Positions 19,837-31,007 of a stretch of DNA of 64,000 nt are shown here, in pieces. Source of the DNA: Ignavibacteriales bacterium (GTDB lineage: Bacteria; Bacteroidota; Ignavibacteria; Ignavibacteriales; Ignavibacteriaceae); assembly GCA_016707115.1 (NCBI GenBank), contig JADJIH010000011.1, forward strand, positions 27,298 to 91,297, written 5' to 3'. Position numbers and translations under genes: made by a program. Below the pieces are notes generated by a model. That model did not search any database and had not been told where the DNA came from. It was given only the letters and a program-made list of their open reading frames with translations. Each line of letters starts with the position of its first letter. Position 1 is the first letter of the stretch.

Positions 19837-21231
19837 TTATCTAAGTAAAATCATTTTCTTGGTTTCTAAATAGTTTCCGGTTTTTAGTTGATAGAAATAA
19901 ACTCCACTTGCCAACTGACTATTGCCGACTGCAGACTGGAAATCAACTTCATATTTTCCTGCAGGTTTAAATTCATTAACAAGTGTTGCAATTTCATTAC
20001 CTAAAACATCATAAACTTTTAAAGTTACATCACCACTCACTGGTAACTGATAACTGATTACTGTGTTTGGATTAAACGGATTGGGATAATTCTGTGATAA
20101 TGAATAATTCAATTTGTTCAACAGATCTTCTTCAACCGAGCTAACCAATGTATAGCTAAATAATATCTGTACATGGTTTTGCCATGCTGAGTTTTCCCAC
20201 ATTTCCCACGCCCAAACAATCTCATTACCAAATACATCATAAGTTGATTTTAACCTGCTGAAGTTTTCCCAATTATTGTTCTGCCAGAATTGAGTTACCC
20301 ATTCTAAAAATTTGTTATCTGTCGTAGGAGTTATTACCCATCTTTGTTGATTGATCCAGCCATTTAAACTATGCCAGTATTGAGAAATATATTCTATAAG
20401 GAAATTATTACTGTTGTAGTTCTTTGTGTATAAACCAATATTTGTCCAGGTAGTATCAATCCAGCCTTCTTGCATAGTTACAACAGTAAGATTTCCATTA
20501 CTGTATTGATGAGTATTTCTTTCTTCAAGGAACCAACCGCCGCTTTCCCATCTATTGTTAAGCGTTTCGATTATATTATTCTGATTATCATAAAAATTTT
20601 GTATTAGCTCTACATTATCCCAGGCCGAGTTAAATTGCTGGAACAATGTTTCAGTTAGATTATTATTAACATAAGTGTACTGGTATCTGTCAACATTACT
20701 CCAATCAGAAGCATTCCACTGCTGGTAAAGTTCTTCTGTTAATACGTTATTAACAAAGGTATATATATATCGATTTGAGTTAACCCAATCTGTTGCAGCC
20801 CAGGACTGAATGGTTTCAACGGTTACATTATCATTTGAATCATATTCATATAAGTATCTTTCAGAGTTAACCCAGTTTGGATCAACCCAGGCTTTTACAA
20901 GTTCTTCAGTTACTAAGTCGTTTTCATCATAAACATACCAGAATTGAGATTCGTTTACCCACTGATTGTTATCCCAGATTTCTGTGGTAATTAGATAGCC
21001 GGTGCTGCTAGAATCATAGGAAGTAGTTGACCGGCTAACATTTTGCCAGGCGGAAATAATCCATTCCTGCTCAATGCTTTGTGTTAGCAGAAATTCTGAA
21101 TTTATTTTTTCGTATGTAGTTAATGTTCTGGAATTAAGCTTGTTCTCAATAAATTTTTGAAAATCATCTTGCTGCGGAAAGATTTGAACAATACAAAACA
21201 ATAAATATAAAACTATAAATCTCGTTCTCAT
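19837..21231 (-). CDS. T9SS-secreted protein with YD-like short repeats
   Basis: The 464-residue protein has a signal peptide (FIVLYLLFCIVQIFPQQ) and a full type A sorting domain (LSQNYPNPFNPNTVISYQL, VTLKVYDVLGNEIATLV, LASGVYFYQLKTG, LETKKMILLR). Between them is an array of roughly 30-residue repeats with a conserved pattern W-V/S-N-x-x-R-Y-x-Y-x-Y followed by N-x-x-T-x-E and Q-x-W; examples are WVNSERYLYEYDSNDNVTVE and WSNVDRYQYTYVNNNLTE. The repeats resemble RHS/YD-type beta units and probably form an extended surface structure. Their number and spacing suggest length variation by recombination. Confidence 0.85.
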   Translation of the reverse strand: MRTRFIVLYLLFCIVQIFPQQDDFQKFIENKLNSRTLTTYEKINSEFLLTQSIEQEWIISAWQNVSRSTTSYDSSSTGYLITTEIWDNNQWVNESQFWYVYDENDLVTEELVKAWVDPNWVNSERYLYEYDSNDNVTVETIQSWAATDWVNSNRYIYTFVNNVLTEELYQQWNASDWSNVDRYQYTYVNNNLTETLFQQFNSAWDNVELIQNFYDNQNNIIETLNNRWESGGWFLEERNTHQYSNGNLTVVTMQEGWIDTTWTNIGLYTKNYNSNNFLIEYISQYWHSLNGWINQQRWVITPTTDNKFLEWVTQFWQNNNWENFSRLKSTYDVFGNEIVWAWEMWENSAWQNHVQILFSYTLVSSVEEDLLNKLNYSLSQNYPNPFNPNTVISYQLPVSGDVTLKVYDVLGNEIATLVNEFKPAGKYEVDFQSAVGNSQLASGVYFYQLKTGNYLETKKMILLR

Positions 21232-21275
21232 AAATAGCTCCCTATGATAAAAATTAATCTTAATTAGTTAATTAA

Positions 21276-21797
21276 TTATCTCAAATAGATCATTTTCTTT
21301 GTATCTACATAATTTCCAGCTTCCATTCTAAAAAGATAAACGCCTGATGAAAATCCTGCTGCATTAAAATTATTTTCATACCAACCGGCATCCATTTCTT
21401 CATTAACAAGAGTTGCAACTTCGCTTCCCAGAATATCATAAACCTTTATTAACACATTGCTTTTTTCTGGAACAGCAAATTTTATTTTGGTTGATGGATT
21501 AAATGGATTGGGATAGTTCTGCTCAAGTTTAAATACTGTTGGAATTGTTTCTTCATTTTCAACATCAGTTATTGTGGTTTGCTGATACGAATACCAGAAA
21601 CCTATTTGATTCTGATTTACGATGTTAGATGATTTACCAATAAAGGATTCACCAACTGTACTTCCAATTGTGTTATTGGAGTTTGAGATTATATTCCCGC
21701 CGCTGCTTATAACACTGTTAGTTATTTGATATTGCGGAAGCGCTGTTGTAACAAAGAACAATGCAACTATTGCAATATCAATTATTTTATTTTTCAT
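21276..21797 (-). CDS. Short T9SS sorting-domain protein
   Basis: 173 residues: a signal peptide (IIDIAIVALFFVTTALPQ), a short segment ITNSVISSGGNIISNSNNTI followed by GSTVGESFIG that is common in this phylum's small T9SS proteins, and a complete sorting domain (LEQNYPNPFNPSTKIKFAV, VLIKVYDILGSEVATLV, SSGVYLFRMEAG, DTKKMIYLR). There is almost no cargo domain, so it may be a minimal surface protein often found beside tail-fibre-like genes, as it is here. Confidence 0.8.
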   Translation of the reverse strand: MKNKIIDIAIVALFFVTTALPQYQITNSVISSGGNIISNSNNTIGSTVGESFIGKSSNIVNQNQIGFWYSYQQTTITDVENEETIPTVFKLEQNYPNPFNPSTKIKFAVPEKSNVLIKVYDILGSEVATLVNEEMDAGWYENNFNAAGFSSGVYLFRMEAGNYVDTKKMIYLR

Positions 21798-21904
21798 TTA
21801 TACTCCTTATACTCAAGTAAAAAATTAAAGAACCTTTTTATATGGCAGCAGTAATTTGCTCAAAAATCACTGCCGCTCGGTTATTCTATCCACCCAATAC
21901 TATA

Positions 21905-23688
21905 TTATTTCTTATCACGATCTGTTTTATTGTTTTCATAATCAACACCAAGTGTTTCATCTACACCATAGGCATCCGGATGAAGATATTTACCAACCTC
22001 TTTGCCTGTTTTATATTCTTCTACCGGAATTCTGTACTTCTCAGCAAACTTATCGTGTCGAATTCCTGTTACCTGCCAGGATACTTCTATTCCCGGTTTA
22101 TCTGTTCTGATTATAAATTGATTGTTTTGAATTTTTTGAGAAATGATTGCCTGCGCAAAATCTCCAATTACTGTTAGCTGATAACGAAACTCTATATTAA
22201 GTGCCTCAAACCAATCAGGCATTGTAACTGTTGCGTAGCCCGAGCCATCCGTTACAATATTTCCATTATATATGTTCATCATATCCGGCGATTCTACAAA
22301 AGAGTGATATAAATTTTTATTTGTAGGATCTAATGGATGATCTATCTTAAATGAACCGCCACCTTTGCTTAGTGTTCCAGTTACATTAACGTTGCCATTA
22401 AAATATCCCGCCCAATTTGTTGTGCCACCAAATGCAACTCCATAAACACCATACCTTATACCTGTTCCAATTCCAGTAGCGGACCCCAAAACTCCATATC
22501 TATCTCCTGATGGACTAATTTCACCGAAACCACACCACGTACTCCAAAATAAGTAGAGGATCCTGTTGGATAAACAACACCTTGCACACCCATATGTCCA
22601 CCTTCAAAAATTCCCCCGACCCCATAATCATCAACCGGTGTGCTTTTTCCATAAACACCGACTCCGTCAATATAACCCGTACCTAAATACTCTCCATGTA
22701 CGGCATGAGCAGAAGAAGAAGAAGTGTCTGTAGTAAAATATCCAGCATATTTTCTATTGGTCGAAATGTGAAGAGGGTAAACAGGATTTTCTGTTCCAAT
22801 ACCAACATTACCCTTTCTATCAAATGTCATTAAATTCTTAAGTGTCGTAATTCCGTTATCACCGGCTGCGTTAATTCTTAATTTTTGGTTCCAGCTTTCA
22901 AAGGACCAGCCTCTTAAAGTTGTTGGCTGGCTTTCTTCCACTATGGCTAATCCTATTAATCCGCCGCCTGTTCTTGATACTTTAAGTCCCAATCCTAAAG
23001 TTGGAGTAGTATTAACTGTAAGACTAAAATCGGGTGTATTTGTGCCTAGTCCAATTCTATTTCCATCATCAAACAAAGTGGAGCTTCCAAGTGTTGTACC
23101 ATTAGTAAATTTAGGGATATAATTTGCAGTACCACTTCCACCAATTGTACCACCACCGCCGCCTGTTGCATTTATTGTTAGATTATTTCCGCTGGGTGTT
23201 ATTGTTACGTTACTTCCCGCAACAAGATTAACATTATCTTTTAGACCATTTAAACTTTTTACAACCTGGGCATCTGCAATTTTTGTAGCCGTTATACTGC
23301 CGTTAGGTACTGTCAAACTCATTATGCTATATGGTACTGATGTTAAAGTTATTCTTGGTATTAGTTCGCTTCCGGTTCCAACTGTAATGCCCAACCAGGC
23401 GGCTCCAACAATTGTAGCTGATGTTATTGGTGTTACACTTCCCAACTGTGTGTTTATAATACCGCCAACTACATTTATTGTTTTTGTTTCATTCCAAAGA
23501 GCTGAGCCGCCGGAAGGTAAATCGTACAATTTAAATGTTAAGCTGTAATCCCCATTGGGTACTACAACTCCTGCTGCATCTTTTAATACTCCCTGATAAT
23601 TAATTGTTTGTGGTATGCCCTGTGAATAAATATTTGATAGAGCATACATACTTATCAAAAGAATAAAAAGTAATGTGAGTTTTTTCAT
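21905..23688 (-). CDS. Tail-fibre-like exported protein, paralogue 1 (frameshifted)
   Basis: It starts MKKLTLLFILLISMYALSNI (signal peptide), then IPQTINYQGVLKDAAG, a beta region, and VGIGTENPVYPLHIS, a motif shared with phage tail-fibre/peptidase S74-type proteins; the S74 chaperone itself is absent. The frame breaks near 22525. Adding one base gives VVSGEISPSGDRYGVLG and joins the C-terminal half (FKIDHPLDPTNKNLYHSFVE, TVTMPDWFEALNIEFRYQL, SWQVTGIRHDKFAEKYRI). About 594 residues when joined. It is a tandem paralogue of the next gene upstream; the function is unknown, possibly a trimeric surface fibre. Confidence 0.75.
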
Positions 23689-23776
23689 GCTATTTTCTTT
23701 CTACAAGATGTTGATGATTTAAATATTTTCATTTTTAATAACCTTAAAATCTGATTGACCATTTGTTTATAATTAA

Positions 23777-25933
23777 TTATTTCTTCTCACGAGCTGCTTT
23801 ATTGTTTTCATAATCAACACCAAGTGGTTCGTCTACACCGTAAGCATCCGGATGAATATACTTGCCAACGTCTTTGCCTGTTTTATTTTCTTCAACCGGA
23901 ATTCTGTACTTCTCTGCAAATTTATCGTGTCTAATTCCTGTTACCTGCCAGGATACTTTTATGTTTGGTTTATCTGTTCTGATTGTGAATTGATTATTCT
24001 GAATTTCTTGTGAAATGATTGCCTGAGCAAAATCTCCGATTACTGTAAGTTGATATCGAAACTCTTTATTAAGTGCTTCAAACCAATCGGGCATTGTAAC
24101 TGTTGCATAACCAGAAGCATCTGTTACAACATTGCCATTATAGATGTTCATCATATCCGGTGATTCAACAAAAGAGTGATAAAGATTTTTATTTGTTGGA
24201 TCTAATGGATGATCTATTTTAAACGAGCCGCCGCCTTTGCTGAGTGTTCCTGTTACCTCAACATTTCCGGAAAAATATCCAGCCCTATTAGAAGTCCCAT
24301 TAGAGGCCCAGCCATAAATTCCAAAGTTAAGACTGGAACCAGAAGCCACACCTTGTACGCCAATATTGACTGAAGACCCGCTCGCTGATCCAAGAACACC
24401 AACATTACTTCCACTACCACCATATACATTCCCCTCAACACCAGTATATTGACCGTCTCCTGTTGGATTAACAAAGCCCGATACTCCCCTGCGACCCCCT
24501 TCAAAGACTCCACCATATCCAAATCCATCTGCAGGTACAGATTTCCCATAAACACCGACCGCCCACTCAAGCCCGTTTCCCAAGTATTCTGCATGAACAA
24601 CATGTGTTTCATCAGAAAGCGAGTCAGATGTAAAGTAACCAGCATATTTTCTGTTTGTTGCAACGTGTAATGGATAAGAAGGAGTTTCTGTTCCAATACC
24701 AACATTACCTTTTCTATCCAAAGTCATTAAATTTTTAAGTGTTGTAATTCCATTATCACCGGATGCATTTATTCTTAATTTTTGGTTCCAACTTTCAAGA
24801 GACCAACCTCTTAAAGATGTTGGCTGACCTTCTTCCACTATTGCTAATCCAATTAATCCGCCACCTGTTCTTGATACTTTAAGCCCTAGTCCTAATGTTG
24901 GAGTAGTGTTAACAGTAAGACTAAAATCGGGTGTATTTGTCCCCAGTCCAATTCTATTTCCATCATCAAATAAAGTAGAACTGCCAAGCGTTGTGCTGTT
25001 TGTAAATTTTGAAATATAATTTGCTGTTCCACTTCCGCCAATTGTACCACCGCTGGTTGAAGCAATAGTTATATTATTACCACTTGGTGTTATTGTTACA
25101 TTACTGCCGGCAACAAGAGTTACGTTGTCTTTAATAGTGTTTATTGATTTTACAACCTGTGTTGTGCCTATATCTGTCGCGCTTATTGTTCCATCAACGA
25201 TCTTTGCTGATGTAACAGAGTTATCGCTTAAATCTGTAGTTGCTATTGTTCCATCGGTTATTTTGCCTGATGTTACGGAGTTGTTTTGAAGCATAGAGGT
25301 TGTTATTCCGTCATTAGAGATGCTTAATGTTCCTGTTGATGTTATTGGCCCGCCTGTTAACCCGGAACCAGTATTAACCTGTGTTACAGTTCCACCGCCT
25401 CCACTACCGGTTGCATTTATTGTTAGATTATTCCCGCTCGGTGTAATTGTTACATTACTACCTGCAACAAGATTAACGTTATCTTTTAATCCATTTAAAC
25501 TTTTTACAACCTGCGCATCTGCAATTTTTGTAGCTGTTATACTGCCGTTAGGCACTGTCAAACTCATTATGCTATATGGTACTGATGTTAAAGTTATTCT
25601 TGGTATTAGTTCGCTTCCGGTTCCAACTGTAATGCCCAACCAGGCGGCTCCAACAATTGTTGCTGATGTTATTGGTGTTACACTTCCCAACTGTGTGTTT
25701 ATAATACCGCCAACTACATTTATTGTTTTTGTTTCATTCCAAAGAGCTGAGCCGCCGGAAGGTAAATCGTACAATTTAAAAGTTAAGCTGTAATCCCCAT
25801 TGGGTACTACAACTCCTGCTGCATCTTTTAATACTCCCTGATAATTAATTGTTTGTGGGATAGATTGTGAATAAATATTGGATATACTTATTAAGGTTAT
25901 CAGTACTACAAAAAACAATACGATTTTTTTCAT
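23777..25933 (-). CDS. Tail-fibre-like exported protein, paralogue 2
   Basis: The 718-residue intact copy has a signal peptide (IVLFFVVLITLISISNIYSQ) and the same IPQTINYQGVLKDAAG start as its neighbour. It carries an extra ~110-residue insertion that internally duplicates VAGSNVTITPSGNN and adds degenerate units of the form TDGTIATTDLSDNSVTSAKI. The C-terminal half (VGIGTETPSYPLHVATN, FKIDHPLDPTNKNLYHSFVE, KYIHPDAYGVDEPLGVDYEN) is closely similar to paralogue 1. About 295 bases at the 5' end differ at only a few positions between the copies. No T9SS domain is present, so its export route beyond Sec is unclear. Confidence 0.8.
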   Translation of the reverse strand: MKKIVLFFVVLITLISISNIYSQSIPQTINYQGVLKDAAGVVVPNGDYSLTFKLYDLPSGGSALWNETKTINVVGGIINTQLGSVTPITSATIVGAAWLGITVGTGSELIPRITLTSVPYSIMSLTVPNGSITATKIADAQVVKSLNGLKDNVNLVAGSNVTITPSGNNLTINATGSGGGGTVTQVNTGSGLTGGPITSTGTLSISNDGITTSMLQNNSVTSGKITDGTIATTDLSDNSVTSAKIVDGTISATDIGTTQVVKSINTIKDNVTLVAGSNVTITPSGNNITIASTSGGTIGGSGTANYISKFTNSTTLGSSTLFDDGNRIGLGTNTPDFSLTVNTTPTLGLGLKVSRTGGGLIGLAIVEEGQPTSLRGWSLESWNQKLRINASGDNGITTLKNLMTLDRKGNVGIGTETPSYPLHVATNRKYAGYFTSDSLSDETHVVHAEYLGNGLEWAVGVYGKSVPADGFGYGGVFEGGRRGVSGFVNPTGDGQYTGVEGNVYGGSGSNVGVLGSASGSSVNIGVQGVASGSSLNFGIYGWASNGTSNRAGYFSGNVEVTGTLSKGGGSFKIDHPLDPTNKNLYHSFVESPDMMNIYNGNVVTDASGYATVTMPDWFEALNKEFRYQLTVIGDFAQAIISQEIQNNQFTIRTDKPNIKVSWQVTGIRHDKFAEKYRIPVEENKTGKDVGKYIHPDAYGVDEPLGVDYENNKAAREKK

Positions 25934-26013
25934 TATTATCTCTATAACTATTTGAAATGTTTTAATTATAATTTTTACGAATCTTAATAATTTGAGTCAT
26001 TCTTCTATTTACT

Positions 26014-26112
26014 TTACAAGACAAACAGTAATACCAATAGTAAAACCATGTAAATAATTTTGAAGAAATCCTGCTTTAATTTTTTCACATCATATTGCAG
26101 TAGGTTATTCAT
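26014..26112 (-). CDS. Possible 32-residue single-helix membrane peptide
   Basis: The reading is MNNLLQYDVKKLKQDFFKII followed by a hydrophobic leucine/valine stretch. An AAAGGGTGA Shine-Dalgarno-like run precedes the ATG and contains the stop codon of the next small ORF, suggesting coupling. The exact 3' end is uncertain by a base. Confidence 0.35.
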   Translation of the reverse strand: MNNLLQYDVKKLKQDFFKIIYMVLLLVLLFVL

Positions 26113-26117
26113 TTTAA

Positions 26118-26270
26118 TCACCCTTTTAGAAATAGATTAAAAAATATTAGCATAAGAGCTACCGTTACGATTATCACTAAGGCATAAATGCTTATTTCAA
26201 GATGTTTTTCCCTTTTTTTTATCTGATCGTTATCTGCCAAACCCACTCGTCTTTTTTGCAGCAGTTTCAT
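26118..26270 (-). CDS. Possible 50-residue small membrane protein
   Basis: MKLLQKRRVGLADNDQIKKR and a few charged residues are followed by the hydrophobic segment ISIYALVIIVTVALMLIFF and a short positive tail. This looks like a single-pass protein with a basic cytoplasmic N-terminus. It sits in the otherwise empty 680-bp gap between the fibre genes and the hybrid sensor, and a second tiny membrane ORF begins 5 bases later. The Shine-Dalgarno sequence is weak, so translation is unproven. Confidence 0.4.
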   Translation of the reverse strand: MKLLQKRRVGLADNDQIKKREKHLEISIYALVIIVTVALMLIFFNLFLKG

Positions 26271-26504
26271 ATGAGGACTCTTTATAATTTTGATTATTAA
26301 TTAAGACTAAATGAATTTTTGAAATACTAAATAATTCTAAAGGCCAAAAGTAAATTTTTATCAATGCTGCAAATTGCTTTTTTGATTCAATGTTTTGCCG
26401 TTTTGATTCAAAACGAAGAATATTAGTTGTGAAGTGTTAAGTGTTGATATTTTAAATTGGCATCGTCGCACAGACTTAAGGTCCGTTACAGAATTCTAAT
26501 CGGC

Positions 26505-26583
26505 GTCATTTCGACCAAAGGGAGAAATCTTAAATGTTGTACAGTAAATAGATTTCTCAGTCGAAGACTCCTTCGAAATGAAC
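26505..26583. repeat. Intergenic inverted repeat
   Basis: GAGAAATCT (26522-26530) is inverted as AGATTTCTC (26550-26558), with outer GTCATTTCGA and TCGAAATGA arms. It lies just downstream of the hybrid sensor gene (minus strand). The rest of the 25934-26614 gap holds the two small ORFs and nothing else I recognise. Confidence 0.6.
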
Positions 26584-26614
26584 CTTAAGGATGCAACCAT
26601 CCTTTGAGTCTGTA

Positions 26615-29600
26615 CTACAGTTTTATTTGTTTGAACTCCGAAGGTGAACAATTATAATGTTTTTGAAATGCCCGCGTAAATTGTGCCGGACTGCTAAATC
26701 CAACTTCAAGCGCAATTTGCGTTATACTTAGTTTATTTTCAAGTATCATTTGTGCGGCGCGTTTTAATTTGTAGATTCTAATAAACTCACCGGGGCCTTT
26801 ACCAATAACGGCGCTAAGTTTTCTGTTTAACTGGCTGCGGCTTACAAAAAGTTCCTGTGCAAGATTTTCACTTGTAAAGTTTTCATCCTGCAGGTGTGTT
26901 TCGATAATCTTATTAATTTTTTCAATAAAGTCTTTATCTAAATTATTAGTTGTAAAGGATTCTGCATTTAAACTTATTTCCTTACTAAACTTTTCCTTTA
27001 AGTGCTTTCTTTGAGTTATAAGGTTTTTAATTCTTATTGAAAGCTCTTCAAAATCAAATGGTTTGGTTAAATAATCATCAGCACCAAACTCCAGCCCTTC
27101 TAATTTACTCTGGTGAGTTGCTTTTGCTGTTAACAGAATAACCGGAATATGGCTGGTCTTCCAATCGGTTTTTAATTTTTTACAAAGTTCAATTCCATCC
27201 ATCACGGGCATCATAACATCGCTTATAATCAAATCAGGCAAACTGTTTATTGCAACATCAAATCCTGCCTTACCATTTTCTGCTTGAAGCACATTGTAAT
27301 CTTCCTTTAACAAACCAAGCACATAATCTCTAACTTCAATTTGATCTTCTACGAATAAAAGTAACGGCTTAGAATTATTTTCAATCGGGTAATCATCATC
27401 AGATTTTTCAAAATCAACTTGATCTACGAACTTACTCTGATCATCATGATAATTAAGTGCAGATAAACTTGTTTGTATTTCTTTCTGTGATAATAAAGGA
27501 ATCTTTAATGTAAACTCTGTTCCTTCACCTTCACTGCTGTTTACGGAAATATCCCATCCTAAAAGTGTTGTTAATTCTTTTACAAGTGCTAAACCGATTC
27601 CCGAACCACCATAGTTTCTTTTTGATGAATCATCAACCTGGAAAAATCTATTAAATATTTTTGATTGATTTTCTTTTGTTATCCCGACTCCTGAATCGCT
27701 TACAGAAACCAAAGCAAATTTTTTATCTGAGATAATTTTTTCAACTACCTCAGTGTTAACAGTTCCGCCAACATCAGTAAACTTAAACGCATTACTTAAA
27801 AGATTGTTAACTATTTTTTCAAACTTGTCCTTATCAAGTAAAGCAAATGCTGATTCCATATTTGAATTAAAGTTAAATTTTATATTTTTTTGATCCGCAA
27901 GAGGAATAAATGCATTTGAAATTGATCTTAAAAGTATAACAACATCATATGCTTCTTTTTTAATGGAATTGATTCAGATTCCAGTTGTGATAATTCTAAA
28001 AGCTGATCTATAAGTTGCTGAAGTTTTTCAGTATTTCGTAAAAGCATTTTATAATAATCAGTAAGATTTTCTTTTATTCTTCCTCTTAACAATTCTTCCA
28101 AAGGCCCTTTAATCAGCATCAGCGGAGTTCTGAACCTCATGAGATAGATTTGCAAAAAACCTTGATTTCATCTGTTCAATTTCACGCAAATGATAAGATT
28201 CGAGTTCCCTGAACTTTAATTCGTGCTGCAACTTGGTTCTATAATTCTGAAATTTAAATATTGCCCAAACACCAAGCACAAACACAATAAAATATAGCAG
28301 AATTGCCCAGCCTGTTTGCCACCAGGGCGGAGTTATTATAACAGCAAGAGATGTTTCGTTGCTATTCCAAATTCCATCACTGTTTGTTGATTTTACTTTA
28401 AAAGTATATTTGCCGGGATTAAGATTTGTATAAGTTATAAAACGTCGAGTTCCACTCTGAATCCAGCCTTTATCAAATCCTTCCATTTTATAAGCATACT
28501 TAATTGAAGAGGGATTATTATAATCCAATGCAGCAAACTGAAACGAAAAAACATTTTGTTTATGTGAGAGTGTTACTTCATCGGTATTGAAAATATTTTT
28601 TGATAGGATCGAATTTGCTTCAGCTTTTACAGAATTGTTAAAGATTAAAAAATCCGTTAAAACAACAGCGGGCTTATAAGATGATTGTGAAATTCTGTTC
28701 GGATTAAAATAATTTAGACCAGCTGTGCTGCCTATAAAAATCAAATTATCATTAAGCTTAAAAGAGGATGTGAAATTAAAATCTGTTCCAACCACACCAT
28801 CTGAAGTGGAAAAATTTGTGAATGTGTTTTTACTTAAATCAAATAAAGTAATTCCGGAACTTGTTCCTAACCAAAGATTTCCATTTTCATCTTCAATTAT
28901 GCTTTTTATTGAGTTGTCTGTTAATCCATCCTTGGTAGTGTAAAAAGTAACTTCAACATCAGACTGTGAAATATTTTTACTATCTGAATTATTAATTACA
29001 AGTCTATTCAATCCATTGCTTGTTCCGACCCACAAGATTGTATTTCTGCTTCCGATAGTAATAATTTTAGATTCAGCAATAGAATAAATATTATTACTGC
29101 TTAAACTGTTTTTACTTCCTTCCTTAAAACTAAAGTGGGAAAATTTTCCGACGTTTGATTCATCATATAAATTTAAGCCTCCTCCATTTGTTCCAATCCA
29201 TATTCTTTTCTTGCTGTCCTGATAAATTGTCCAAACATCATCGTGACTAAGTGAATTCATATTGTCTTTTTGATGAAGCCAGTTTTGTACTTTACCTGTT
29301 GATAAATTTAATTTTGCAAGTCCCACACCCCAATAACCAATCCATAAATTATTTTTGTCATCTTTAAAAACAGACTTTACAAAATTTCTTGATGAAGACT
29401 TAATAATTCCAAGTAAAATATCATGCCCAGTTAATTGATTTGTTTTATAGTTAAGATGAAATAGTCCTGATCCATATGTACCAATCCATAGATCATTTAA
29501 ATTTCCTGCTGTCAGGCTCCAAATATTTTCTGAAGACAATGCAGAATATTTTTTAAGGAATAATTTCCCATTAACATTGTTTGAAAAGTACAAACCATTA

Positions 29601-30790
29601 TCTGTTCCAATCCACAAAGTTCCATCTGGTGATTTTGTAATAGCTTTTATATTTAGCTTATCAAGTTTGTTTAAGTCAATATTTTTAGAAGGAAATAACA
29701 GCGAATTATTAAACTTTATACTTTTTTGTGAAAAGTAACTTAGACCATTATCGGTAGCAATCCACAAGACTCCTGAACGATCTTTTATAATATTGTTAAC
29801 CTGGTTACTTGTTAGGCTTCTAGGATTTTCTTTATCTGATAAAAATCTATCAAATCGATTTTTTGTAACATTATATCTTAACATTCCTGCATAAGAATTT
29901 ATCCATATAATGTTTTCGCCATCAATAATTTCTTCAATAACTGTTCCCGTTCCATTTCCAAGTTGCATATTATCAGGATTAGGAATACTTATTCTTGAAA
30001 AATTTTTTATTTCTGTGTTTAGAATAGTTAAGCCATTGGCAGTACCAAGCCACAATTTGTTTTTTTCTGATTTTGATTTAGCAATTCCCCAGATAATGTT
30101 ATCACTTAAACTGTTCGGATTATTTTTATCAAAATAATATTTTACAAAATGTGTATTAGATTTATTCGGATTGAATTGATTTAGTCCGTTAAACGTACCT
30201 ATCCATAAATTTCCAAACTCATCTTCTACTATGGAGGATATATAATTATTGCTTATTGATTTCGAATCTTCTTTTTTATGAATCCAGTTTACTGTCTTTC
30301 CTGTTTTTGTATCAAGCTTGTATAAGCCGCTTCTGTAAGTGCCGATCCAAACATTAAATTTTTTATCAATGTGAATGTTTGTAATCGAATTGTCTTTAGT
30401 TATTTCAGATTCGATTTTCCAGTAAGTAAATTTATCAAGAACCGGGTCATAACAATTTAAGTACCCTATTTTGGTTCCGATCCAAATTCTTCCTGAATCA
30501 TCCTCAGTGATAGCAAAAGTTGAATTATCTGAAATTGATGATTTATCGGAAGGATTATTTCTGAACACTTTAAAATCATATCCATCAAATCGGTTTAAGC
30601 CATCATCCGTTGCAAACCATAAAAAACCTAATCGATCCTGAATAAGATTTGATACGTAGTTGTTTGAGAGTCCGTTATTAGTACTTAGTCGATTAAAACT
30701 TATGGATTGTGCATTTACAATTAATTGTAAATTTATAAAAACGAAGATTAAAAGAAGATTAAAATATTTAGTTCTGTAAAATGAAATCAT
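26615..30790 (-). CDS. Hybrid two-component system sensor/regulator (HTCS), two frameshifts
   Basis: One gene of about 1391 residues joins three frames. The order is signal peptide; two seven-bladed-type Reg_prop propellers with many LWIGTxxGL repeats; a Y_Y_Y domain (YAYKMEGFDKGWIQSG, FKVKSTNSDGIW); a transmembrane helix (LLYFIVFVLGVWAIFKF); a HisKA domain (FFANLSHEFRTPLMLIKG); a HATPase (NNLLSNAFKF, GSGIGLALVKEL); a receiver (LIISDVMMPVMDG, DDYLTKPFDFEEL); and an AraC-type HTH (ENFTSENLAQELFVSRSQLN, GFSSPAQFTRAFQKHY). Removing one base near 28138 and adding one near 27960 restores it. HTCS proteins sense periplasmic ligands, often glycans, and activate nearby genes directly; no polysaccharide utilisation locus is visible here. 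Confidence 0.9.
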
Positions 30791-31007
30791 AAAAATCTAA
30801 ATTGTTTTACACTTCTTTACTTTAGAATCCAACAGATATCATAATTAACAAATAGTAAAAGATGTTAACTACAAACAAACACTTTTTCTTTTAACTTGCA
30901 AATAAACTTGATAGTGAGCGATTATTGACGAGAGTAAAATAAATCACTACTGGTATTTAAATTATTATAACGATTGATTAAGTTTATAAAAACAACTGGA
31001 AATAAAA

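Noticed and set aside
25320..25793. A 157-residue reading frame on the plus strand
   Set aside because: It is the antisense shadow of the conserved 5' region of the fibre-like gene; its composition mirrors that gene.
21905..25933. Prophage tail module
   Set aside because: Both genes encode Sec signal peptides and no other phage structural, lysis or integration genes occur nearby.
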